From DASQPR01 sp035713725 (lineage in GTDB: Bacteria; Actinomycetota; Actinomycetes; Mycobacteriales; Micromonosporaceae), in the NCBI GenBank assembly GCA_035713725.1, contig DASTMZ010000197.1, positions 1-64,000 of the forward strand: 64,000 nucleotides of DNA, in the 5' to 3' direction. The translations under genes were made by a program, and so were the position numbers. Below the pieces are notes generated by a model. The model made no database searches, had not been told where the DNA came from, and saw nothing but the letters and a program-made list of their open reading frames with translations. Position 1 is the first letter of the stretch, and the number at the start of each line of letters is the position of its first letter. Positions 40,295 through 47,217 of the stretch are shown here, piece by piece.

Positions 40295-41836
40295 GTGGAC
40301 TCGTCGACCGGCGTGGTCTTCCCGCGAAGCGAAGCGACCACCGACCCGACCAGCGACCAGACCGGCGCGGCGCAAAACGATCCAGCGCCGGCACGCAGCA
40401 CGTCGGCGCTCGGTCGCGCGGTTGTCGCGGACGCGTTGCGCGCCGTGGATCCGATCGGGGCACGCGCCGCGGAAGGCGAGACGAACTGGCGCCGCGGATA
40501 CCTCGGCCACTTCCGGCGACTCGTCGAGGCAGCACTCACCGCGCCCGATGCCGGGCGAACGATCGCCGCCGATGGCCTCGCGTCGCTGCACGCTCGCATG
40601 CGCTACATCGGGCACGACGGCGTGGAAGTCGGTGTCGCAGATGCGTTCGCGACTCCGGCCGCGGCTGGCGCGGCGGAGGGCGCCGCGCGGATCGCGACCG
40701 TGACGGTAGCCGGCGGCGGCGAGGTCGATCGCGAGCTTTCCGTTCCGTACCATGGCATGCGCTTGCGCGGCGCGGATCTGCAACGGCAGCTCGACAGCTG
40801 GACCGACCGCGGCGTGATCGAACCGTCCGCGGCACAGGCGGTGCGCGACGTCGCCGCGAATCCGGACTGGCTCGACCTTGCCGACCAACGGATCGTCGCG
40901 CTCGGCGCGGGCGCGGAGATGGGTCCGGTGCAGTCGTTGTTGCGCTGGGGCGCCGGCGTAGTCGCCGTCGATCTGCCGCGGCCGGCCATCTGGTCGCGGT
41001 TGCTGGAAATCAATGCGCGGTACGGCGGCCGCCTGCATCTGCCGGTGCGTGGCGGTTCGAGCGCCGACGACCCGGATCTCGCCAACCGAGCGGGTGCCGA
41101 CCTCCTGCATGACGTGCCAGACGCGGCCGCGTGGCTCGGTCAACTCGACGGTCGACTCGTGCTCGGCAACTACGTCTACGCGGACGGTCCGGTGAACGTA
41201 CGCGTCTCGATGGCGGTCGACGCGCTCTCTGCACGGCTGGTGGCCGACCGCCCGGACACCGCGCTGGCTTTCCTCGCCACGCCGACCGACGTGTTCGCGG
41301 TGCCGTCCGAGGCGGTTGCGTACGCGGTCGAGGCGTACCAGCGACCCACCGGCGTCCGCCGGGTACGCCGTCCGCTCCGTGTGGTGTCCGCCGGCCGACT
41401 GCTTCGGCGCAACTACGCTCCCGGCACCGACCCCGGCATCTGTGACAGCCTTGTGCCGCAGCAGGGTCCGAACTACGCACTCGCCAAGCGGCTGCAGCGT
41501 TGGCGGGCGACCGCGGCTCGGGCGGCCGGCACCACGGTGAGCTTCAAGGTCGCGCCGCCGACGCGCACCCGTTCCGTCGTGAAGAACCGAGCGCTCGCCG
41601 CCGCGTACGCCGGCGCGCATCTGTTCGACGTCGAGGTGTTCGAGCCCGCGACGAGCAACACGCTGATGGCCGCGCTGCTCGTCCACGACCTGCGATCGCC
41701 CGCGTCATCGGCCGCGTTCCCGTGGCAGGACGAGGCATTCGGTGCGGCGCATGGCGGCCTGTGGCGGGGACCGTACGCGCCGCGCAGCGCACTAGGCCTC
41801 GCGGCGCTGATTGGTTTCGGCGGCGCACGCGGCTGA
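40295..41836 (+). CDS. Conserved protein of unknown function with Rossmann-like core
   Basis: This 513-residue soluble protein starts at GTG 40295 with GGGAG 6 bp upstream and only 2 bp after the methyltransferase stop. Residues about 190-260 contain a nucleotide-binding-like stretch, IVALGAGAEMGPVQSLL, followed by an acidic strand end VVAVDLPRP, which resembles SAM- or NAD-binding. A second conserved block PNYALAKRLQRWRAT and VKNRALAAAYAGAHLFDVE lies near the C-terminus. No named family is recognised. Translational coupling to a methyltransferase suggests a shared pathway. There is no signal peptide or membrane segment. Confidence 0.7.
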   Translation: MDSSTGVVFPRSEATTDPTSDQTGAAQNDPAPARSTSALGRAVVADALRAVDPIGARAAEGETNWRRGYLGHFRRLVEAALTAPDAGRTIAADGLASLHARMRYIGHDGVEVGVADAFATPAAAGAAEGAARIATVTVAGGGEVDRELSVPYHGMRLRGADLQRQLDSWTDRGVIEPSAAQAVRDVAANPDWLDLADQRIVALGAGAEMGPVQSLLRWGAGVVAVDLPRPAIWSRLLEINARYGGRLHLPVRGGSSADDPDLANRAGADLLHDVPDAAAWLGQLDGRLVLGNYVYADGPVNVRVSMAVDALSARLVADRPDTALAFLATPTDVFAVPSEAVAYAVEAYQRPTGVRRVRRPLRVVSAGRLLRRNYAPGTDPGICDSLVPQQGPNYALAKRLQRWRATAARAAGTTVSFKVAPPTRTRSVVKNRALAAAYAGAHLFDVEVFEPATSNTLMAALLVHDLRSPASSAAFPWQDEAFGAAHGGLWRGPYAPRSALGLAALIGFGGARG

Positions 41837-41849
41837 CTCGTTCGCTTGG

Positions 41850-41928
41850 CCCGGCCGGCTCGGTTGGCTGCTTGGCCTGCCGGCTCGGCTGGCTCGGCCG
41901 GCTCGGTTGGCTCGGTTGGCCGGCCGGA
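41850..41928 (+). repeat. Degenerate GGCTCGGTTGGCT repeats
   Basis: A low-complexity block of CGGCTCGGYTGGCT-type units fills the gap between the 513-residue gene and the YdeI-like gene. Units vary in length from 9 to 15 bp. Confidence 0.8.
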
Positions 41929-41961
41929 GGCACTGTCGGTCCGCGATGCCACGATGGCGGC

Positions 41962-42543
41962 ATGGCCGAGATGGAGATCGGTGGGCAGCCGGTGATCGGG
42001 TTCGCCACTGTCGCGGAGTGCGAGTCGTGGTTCGAGCGGCATCACGCCGACCATCGCGGCTTCTGGATGAAGATCGGCAAGGCCGGTGGCACGCGCTCGG
42101 TGACCTACCCGGAGGCACTTGCAGTCGCGCTGTGCTTCGGCTGGATCGACGGCCAGAAGCGCGGCCTCGACGAGCAGCATTGGCTGCAGCGGTTCACGCC
42201 ACGCGGGCCGCGCAGCAAGTGGTCGCAGGTCAACCGAGACAAGGCCGAGGCGCTGATCGAGTTCGGTGCCATGCGCCCCGCCGGGCTGCGGGAGGTGGAG
42301 CGTGCTCGGTCGGACGGCCGGTGGGCGGCGGCGTACGAGTCGCAGGGCAACGCGACGGTCCCCGCCGACCTGGCCGAGGCGCTCGCCGCCGATCCCGAGG
42401 CGGCCGCGTTCTTTGCCACGCTGAGTGGGGTCAACCGCTACGCGATCCTCTACCGCATCCACGACGCGAAGCGTCCGGAGACGCGGGCGCGCCGCATCGA
42501 GAAGTTCGTCGCGATGTGCCGCGAACATAAGACGATCCACTGA
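41962..42543 (+). CDS. YdeI/OmpD-associated family protein
   Basis: This 193-residue cytoplasmic protein starts at ATG 41962 (ATG 41971 is also possible). The family signature is seen in order: ATVAECESWFERHH, GFWMKIGKAGG, ALCFGWIDGQKRGLD, QRFTPRGPRSKWSQVN and the C-terminal YRIHDAKRPETRARRIEKFV. It corresponds to the bacteriocin-protection/YdeI group; the molecular function is not established. It lies between two repeat blocks and is not obviously part of an operon. Confidence 0.88.
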   Translation: MAEMEIGGQPVIGFATVAECESWFERHHADHRGFWMKIGKAGGTRSVTYPEALAVALCFGWIDGQKRGLDEQHWLQRFTPRGPRSKWSQVNRDKAEALIEFGAMRPAGLREVERARSDGRWAAAYESQGNATVPADLAEALAADPEAAAFFATLSGVNRYAILYRIHDAKRPETRARRIEKFVAMCREHKTIH

Positions 42544-42551
42544 CCAACGTC

Positions 42552-42623
42552 GGTGGCGGCCCGATCGCGGGTGGCGGCCCGATCGCGGGCGGCGGCCCGA
42601 TCCCGGGCGGCGGCCCGATCGCG
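42552..42623 (+). repeat. Four 18-bp tandem repeats
   Basis: Four 18-bp units GGTGGCGGCCCGATCGCG (with minor changes) fill the gap after the YdeI-like stop. In one plus frame they would encode Gly-Gly-Gly-Pro-Ile-Ala. They end just before the radical SAM gene's control region. Confidence 0.95.
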
Positions 42624-42646
42624 ATGACCAGGTCCTTTACAGATCC

Positions 42647-42662
42647 TAGCACATGTGTTCGA
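42647..42662 (+). promoter_or_regulatory. Candidate SOS (LexA) box upstream of the radical SAM gene
   Basis: On the minus strand the site reads TCGAACACATGTGCTA. It matches 10 of 12 specified positions of the actinobacterial LexA box (TCGAAC, 4 nt, GTTCGA) and includes one perfect half. It lies 10-25 bp before GTG 42672. Homologues of this gene in mycobacteria are, as I recall, in the LexA regulon. Confidence 0.45.
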
Positions 42663-42671
42663 ATGACACGA

Positions 42672-43739
42672 GTGCGGTGGGATCACCTCAAGACCGATGC
42701 GCAGCCGGTGCCACTGGCGCTCGCCGGGGGAGTCCGGCGGACGTTCGACACGCCCGGCTTCGCGGGCATGACGTTCTACGAGATCCAGGCTAAGTCGATC
42801 ATCAACCGGGTGCCGGGGCAGTCGCGCGTCCCGTTCGAATGGACGATCAACCCCTATCGCGGCTGCACGCACGCCTGCACCTACTGCTTCGCTCGCAACA
42901 CGCATACCTACCTCGATCTCGACGCCGGTCATGACTTCGACACCCAGATCGTGGTGAAGGTCAACGCGCCCGCGCTGCTGCGTCGTGAGCTGGCCGCGCC
43001 GCGGTGGGCAGGCGGTCACATCGCCATGGGTACGAATGTGGACTGCTATCAGCGTGCCGAGGGCCGATATCGGCTGATGCCCGGGATCATCGCGGCACTG
43101 CGTGACTTCGCCAACCCGTTCTCGATCCTGACAAAGGGCACACTGATCGTGCGCGATCTGCCGCTGCTGCGCGAGGCCGCCGAGGTCACGTCCGTCGGGC
43201 TGTCGATGTCGATCGGGTTCGTCGACGAAACGGTCTGGCGGTCCGCCGAGCCCGGCACGCCGTCACCACGTCGGCGGCTGGACGCGGTCCGAGCCCTCAC
43301 CGACGCCGGGTTCTCGGTCGGCGTCCTCATGGCGCCGATCCTGCCGGGGCTCACCGACACCGACGAGTCCATCGATGCGACGGTTCGCGCGATCGCCGCG
43401 TCCGGCGCCGCGAGCGTGACACCACTTCCGTTGCACCTGCGCACCGGTGCCCGGCAGTGGTATCTCGCCTGGCTCGCGCGCGAGCACCCCGAGCTGATGC
43501 CCGAATACCAGCGTCGGTTCGGCGACCGCGCCTACCAACCGGCCGCCGCGCAGCGTGCCACCACCGCCCGGGTGCGCATGGCGGCCCGCCGCTATGGCAT
43601 CGGTTCGAGTGGCTCTGCGGAGGCGCGTACGCCGCCCGACGCGGACGGCAGCCACGATGGCCACCGGCACGGTGGATCCGCGCGCGGTGCATCCGGCGCT
43701 CGCGGCCGAAGCGAGGCACGGCAGCTGCCGCTGTGGTGA
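42672..43739 (+). CDS. Rv2578c-type radical SAM protein
   Basis: This 355-residue protein is counted from GTG 42672, which gives an N-terminus MRWDHLK like the family; ATG 42663 would add three residues but would lie against the SOS-like box. The 4Fe-4S cluster motif is CTHACTYCFAR (Cx3Cx2C) near residue 76. YRGCTHAC and GTNVDCYQRAEG identify the spore-photoproduct-lyase-like/Rv2578c group. The C-terminal 50 residues are disordered and end in QLPLW, a match to the sliding-clamp-binding consensus QLxL(F/W). An LexA-like box upstream would make it damage-inducible. Function in DNA repair is inferred. Confidence 0.88.
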   Translation: MRWDHLKTDAQPVPLALAGGVRRTFDTPGFAGMTFYEIQAKSIINRVPGQSRVPFEWTINPYRGCTHACTYCFARNTHTYLDLDAGHDFDTQIVVKVNAPALLRRELAAPRWAGGHIAMGTNVDCYQRAEGRYRLMPGIIAALRDFANPFSILTKGTLIVRDLPLLREAAEVTSVGLSMSIGFVDETVWRSAEPGTPSPRRRLDAVRALTDAGFSVGVLMAPILPGLTDTDESIDATVRAIAASGAASVTPLPLHLRTGARQWYLAWLAREHPELMPEYQRRFGDRAYQPAAAQRATTARVRMAARRYGIGSSGSAEARTPPDADGSHDGHRHGGSARGASGARGRSEARQLPLW

Positions 43740-43830
43740 TCCGCGTGCGACATCGCCCCGCCCGCCAGCGAGCGGAACGATGCGGCCGGTTGCCATAGGC
43801 CGATCCGTGGATGATCGCTAGATTTAACCG

Positions 43831-44715
43831 GTGATCACCGGGATCGTCGCCGCGGCGATCTCGGCGCTCGGCTACGGCATCGCGTCGGCGCTGCAGGCCG
43901 TTGCGGCCCGCGCCGAGCCAGTGGCGCCGGGCGTCGACGCGCGGCTGCTCGCCCGGCTCGCCAGGCGCGGCACGTTCGTGGCCGGACTCGCGTTGGACGG
44001 CATGGGCTTCGTCGCGCAGTTCATCGCGCTCCGCTATCTCGCCGTGTTCGTGGTGCAGGCGGTGCAGGCCGGCAACCTCGCCGTGACCGCGGTCGCCGCC
44101 GTGCCGCTGTTGAAGATTCGGCTACGGGGTCGCGAGTGGGCGGCGATCGCGTCGGTGTGCACTGGGCTGGCGCTCCTGGCCGCGGCGGCCGGCCGGGAGA
44201 ACATCGAACCGGTGCGTGCCGGTGTCGAGTGGTCGTTCCTGCTCGCCTCCGCCGTCGTGACGGCCCTCGGCTTCCTGGTCGGCCGGACGCACGGCCGCGC
44301 CGCAGCGACCATCCTCGGCCTGTTCGCTGGACTGGGATTCGGCGTCGTCGCACTCTCCGCGCGCGTGTTGACCAATCTCGCGATCGTGCCGTTGTTGCGG
44401 AATCCAGCGACGTACGCCCTCGTGCTCAGTGGTGTGACGTCCTTCCTGTTCTTCACGACGGCGTTGCAGCGCGGCAGCGTGACGGCGGTGACCGCGGCGG
44501 TGATCATCGCCGAGACGATTCTCCCGGCGGCGGTTGGCGTTGAGGTGCTCGGCGACGGTACGCGACCGGGCCTCGTGTGGCTCGCCGCGATCGGCTTCGC
44601 GGTGGCGATCGTGGGCGCGCTGATGCTTGCGCGCTTCGGTGACCTTGCCCCGACCGTGGACGACAACCCGGCGGAGGACTCTGTCGGATCCCCAGCGCGG
44701 GCGCCGTTCCGCTGA
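43831..44715 (+). CDS. DMT-superfamily permease (EamA-like)
   Basis: This 294-residue integral membrane protein has about nine or ten hydrophobic segments and two homologous halves, as in drug/metabolite transporters. Short basic loops (KIRLRGRE, RARAEP) mark cytoplasmic sides. GTG 43831 is used, with a TAGATT -10-like box about 12 bp upstream, so the mRNA may be leaderless. The C-terminal 25 residues are polar. The substrate is not predictable. Confidence 0.8.
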   Translation: MITGIVAAAISALGYGIASALQAVAARAEPVAPGVDARLLARLARRGTFVAGLALDGMGFVAQFIALRYLAVFVVQAVQAGNLAVTAVAAVPLLKIRLRGREWAAIASVCTGLALLAAAAGRENIEPVRAGVEWSFLLASAVVTALGFLVGRTHGRAAATILGLFAGLGFGVVALSARVLTNLAIVPLLRNPATYALVLSGVTSFLFFTTALQRGSVTAVTAAVIIAETILPAAVGVEVLGDGTRPGLVWLAAIGFAVAIVGALMLARFGDLAPTVDDNPAEDSVGSPARAPFR

Positions 44716-44788
44716 CTCGGTCGACGACGATTGGCGGTGCTAACTTCCAGGCGACGTACATGGCCGGGTGGTGGCAGGATGTCGTGGC

Positions 44789-45352
44789 GTGAGGATCCGG
44801 CGTCAGGCGACCGTCGGCCCGGACGGAACCAGGTGGTGGGTCGGGCGTCGGATGCTGCCGTGGCGACCCCGGCGCCGTATGCACGCGTGGCGGCCGCTCG
44901 CCAGCGCGCTCGACGGGCTGGACGACACCGGGTCGGATGGCGCCGGCCTCGTCTTCGTCGCGGTCATTGTGGCCGTCGTCCTGCTGCCGGTAATCGTGGT
45001 ACTCGCGGCGTTCGTATTCGAATGGCTACTCGTGCTGTTGGTGCTGCCGCTGGCCATGGCGCTGCGTGCGTGGGCCGGTCGGCCATGGCATGTGGTGGCA
45101 CGGCAGCGGGGCGTGGCAACACAGCGCCATGCGGGTCGGCTGATCGACGCGCCGCATCGCTTTGCACGCGACGTTCGCGGCTGGCGCGCCTCGACGCGCT
45201 TGATCGAGGCGGTACGGACCGAGATCCGCGAGACCGGGGCGCCGCAGTCGCTCGGCGCCGAGCCGCTTCGGCAGCGGGGACCGTCTCGGGCACCCGTCGT
45301 CGGCCGGCCGCGAGCATCGCAGGACAGTGGCGACGACAGCCGCGCCGGCTAG
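44789..45352 (+). CDS. Conserved membrane protein of unknown function
   Basis: This 187-residue protein starts at GTG 44789. An Arg/Trp-rich N-terminus (TRWWVGRRMLPWRPRRR) is followed by two adjacent hydrophobic segments around residues 52-95 and a basic C-terminal half with a likely amphipathic helix (ASTRLIEAVRTEIRETG). Similar Arg/Trp-start small membrane proteins are common in actinobacteria, with no assigned function. It lies between the DMT permease and the Smr-domain gene on the same strand, with gaps under 80 bp. Confidence 0.65.
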   Translation: MRIRRQATVGPDGTRWWVGRRMLPWRPRRRMHAWRPLASALDGLDDTGSDGAGLVFVAVIVAVVLLPVIVVLAAFVFEWLLVLLVLPLAMALRAWAGRPWHVVARQRGVATQRHAGRLIDAPHRFARDVRGWRASTRLIEAVRTEIRETGAPQSLGAEPLRQRGPSRAPVVGRPRASQDSGDDSRAG

Positions 45353-45417
45353 CGGTGACGGCGGGATCGTCGAGCGTGCGCAGCGCGGCCGGCTGGCTTG
45401 GCGGGATACTGGAGCGC

Positions 45418-45672
45418 ATGAAGCTCAAGCTCGACCTGCACGAGATCTTCAACCGCGGCCGTGACATCGACCGCGCGTTGCGGGATGTCATCGACGAGGC
45501 GATCGCGAAGAAGGCCTCGGTCGTCGAGATCATTCCGGGCAAGGGGTCGGGCGCGCTCAAGAAGCACGTGCTGAAGTTCCTCGACCAGAAAGACATCAAG
45601 GCTCTCTACCACCGGGTGGAGAAGGACTCGAAGAACTTCGGCCGGCTGTTCGTGCACTTCCGGCACAAATAG
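45418..45672 (+). CDS. Small Smr-domain protein
   Basis: This 84-residue protein is an almost bare Smr (MutS2-type) domain. It starts with LKLDLHEIF (the LDLH motif) and has VVEIIPGKGSGALKKHVL, the HGxGxG-type loop with Pro replacing His in the first position. Smr domains nick DNA or cleave RNA, for example on collided ribosomes. GGAG precedes ATG 45418. It lies 69 bp upstream of the cyclodeaminase gene on the same strand. Confidence 0.85.
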   Translation: MKLKLDLHEIFNRGRDIDRALRDVIDEAIAKKASVVEIIPGKGSGALKKHVLKFLDQKDIKALYHRVEKDSKNFGRLFVHFRHK

Positions 45673-45741
45673 AAGCACAGCCGGCACAAGTAGCCGGTGG
45701 CGGACGCCGATCACCCGGAGGCAGTTCTGGCGGGGGACAGG

Positions 45742-46353
45742 ATGCGGGATCAAACGATTGGCGAGTGGCTTGATGCGCTCGGTTCCACGGCGCCGGCACC
45801 CGGTGGCGGATCCGCAGCCGCGCTGCTCGCCGCGACCGGTGCAGCGCTCGTCGAGATGGTGACGAACCTGACCATCGGCAAGCCTCGGTACGCCGCCGTG
45901 GAACCGCTGATGGTGCAGGCGCGCGACGAAGCCGTACGTCTTCGGATCGCGGCGTTGCGGGCCGCGGCCGACGACGAGCGCGCGTTCGACGCGGTCGCCG
46001 CCGCGTACCGGATCCCGAAGGATGACGCGGGCCGTGGTGATGCGATTCAGACCGCTACGGAAGCCGCCGCGAGGCCGCCGTTGCGCACCGCTGAACTCGC
46101 CGCCGCGGTCATCGTGCTCGCCGAGCGCATCCGGGACGGCGCCAACGTCAACGTGCTATCCGACGTAGCGGTCGCGGCGTCGTCGGCACGCGCCGCGCTG
46201 GAATCCGCCGCGATCAACGTCCAGGTCAATGTCGCCGCGCTCCGCGATCGCACCGTTGGCGACGCGCTCGCCGCCGAGCTCGCGGTGCACACGGCCGCCG
46301 CCGACATCGCCACCGACACGATCGCGCGGGTACGAAACGAGTTGGCGCGGTGA
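45742..46353 (+). CDS. Formiminotransferase-cyclodeaminase-like protein (FTCD_C)
   Basis: This enzyme deaminates 5-formimino-THF to 5,10-methenyl-THF. The start is ATG 45742 with GGGGGA upstream (203 residues); GTG 45697 is also in frame. The domain is all-helical, with the signature STAPAPGGGSAAALLAATGA near the N-terminus and ANVNVLSDVAVA later. The stop overlaps the next gene's GTG by 4 bp, so it is co-translated with a FolD-like dehydrogenase/cyclohydrolase that would use its product. No histidine or glycine degradation gene is near. Confidence 0.88.
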   Translation: MRDQTIGEWLDALGSTAPAPGGGSAAALLAATGAALVEMVTNLTIGKPRYAAVEPLMVQARDEAVRLRIAALRAAADDERAFDAVAAAYRIPKDDAGRGDAIQTATEAAARPPLRTAELAAAVIVLAERIRDGANVNVLSDVAVAASSARAALESAAINVQVNVAALRDRTVGDALAAELAVHTAAADIATDTIARVRNELAR

Positions 46354-47189
46354 GGGCAATCGACGGTCGCGCGCACGCGAACGCGATCAGCACGGAACTG
46401 GCGGCGGATGTCGCGCGGCTACGCGAGGGTGGCGTCACGCCGCGCCTTGCCGTCGTCGTACCCACCGACGATCCCGCGACGGCGTGGTACGTGCGGACCA
46501 TCTCCCGCTTGGCCGGCAAGGTCGGCGTCGAGTGCGTTGTCGACTCGGTCGTGGGCGCCGACCGGTCGGGGATCGTCGTGCGGCTCGCCGAGTGGTCCGG
46601 CGACCCGACCGTCGACGGCGTGATCTGCCAGACGCCGTTGCCGCCCGGGATCGCGCTCGCCGATGTCGCGTCCGCGATCGCTCCCGCGAAGGACGTCGAC
46701 GGCGCCAATCCGGTGAGCCTCGGGCGGCTCGCGGACGGACTCGACGCGTACCCGCCGGCGACCGCCGCCGCGGTGCTCGAGATCCTGCGCCGCGAGAACG
46801 TACCGTTGCGCGGCGCGGACGTGGTCGTGGTCGGTCGCAGCACCGTCGTCGGCAAGCCGGTTGCGCTGCTGCTGATCGCGGCGGACGCGACGGTGACGGT
46901 GTGCCATTCGCGGACCGTCGATCTCGCGACCGTGACCGCGCGAGCCAGCGTTCTTGTGGTGGCGGCGGGACGCGCCGGTCTCATTACCGCCGACCACATC
47001 CGGCCCAGCGCGGTCGTGATCGACGTCGGCACGAATCCGACGCCGGACGGCGGCATGGCGGGCGACGTCGACCCGGACGCACTCGAGAAGGCGGGCGCCT
47101 ACACGCCCGTACCCGGTGGAGTTGGGCCGGTCACCACGGCGATGCTGTTGCGCGCGGCGGTGACCGCCGCGAAGTCGACGGGACCGTAG
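46350..47189 (+). CDS. folD: FolD-family methylene-THF dehydrogenase/cyclohydrolase, catalytic Lys replaced
   Basis: This enzyme normally interconverts methylene-, methenyl- and formyl-THF. It has 279 residues. Family motifs are present: DGVICQTPLP, PAKDVDGANP, GRSTVVGKP and PVPGGVGPVTTAM. The essential YxxxK near the N-terminus is YVRTI (residues 47-51), so the lysine used for both hydride transfer orientation and the cyclohydrolase step is Ile. The NADP side is intact. It may have lost cyclohydrolase activity, act only as a dehydrogenase, or use another lysine (RLAGKVG at about residue 57). It is translationally coupled with the cyclodeaminase; a canonical FolD is probably encoded elsewhere. 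Confidence 0.85.
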   Translation: MRAIDGRAHANAISTELAADVARLREGGVTPRLAVVVPTDDPATAWYVRTISRLAGKVGVECVVDSVVGADRSGIVVRLAEWSGDPTVDGVICQTPLPPGIALADVASAIAPAKDVDGANPVSLGRLADGLDAYPPATAAAVLEILRRENVPLRGADVVVVGRSTVVGKPVALLLIAADATVTVCHSRTVDLATVTARASVLVVAAGRAGLITADHIRPSAVVIDVGTNPTPDGGMAGDVDPDALEKAGAYTPVPGGVGPVTTAMLLRAAVTAAKSTGP

Positions 47190-47217
47190 TCGGCGTCCCC
47201 GAAGTCCACGGCGTCAG

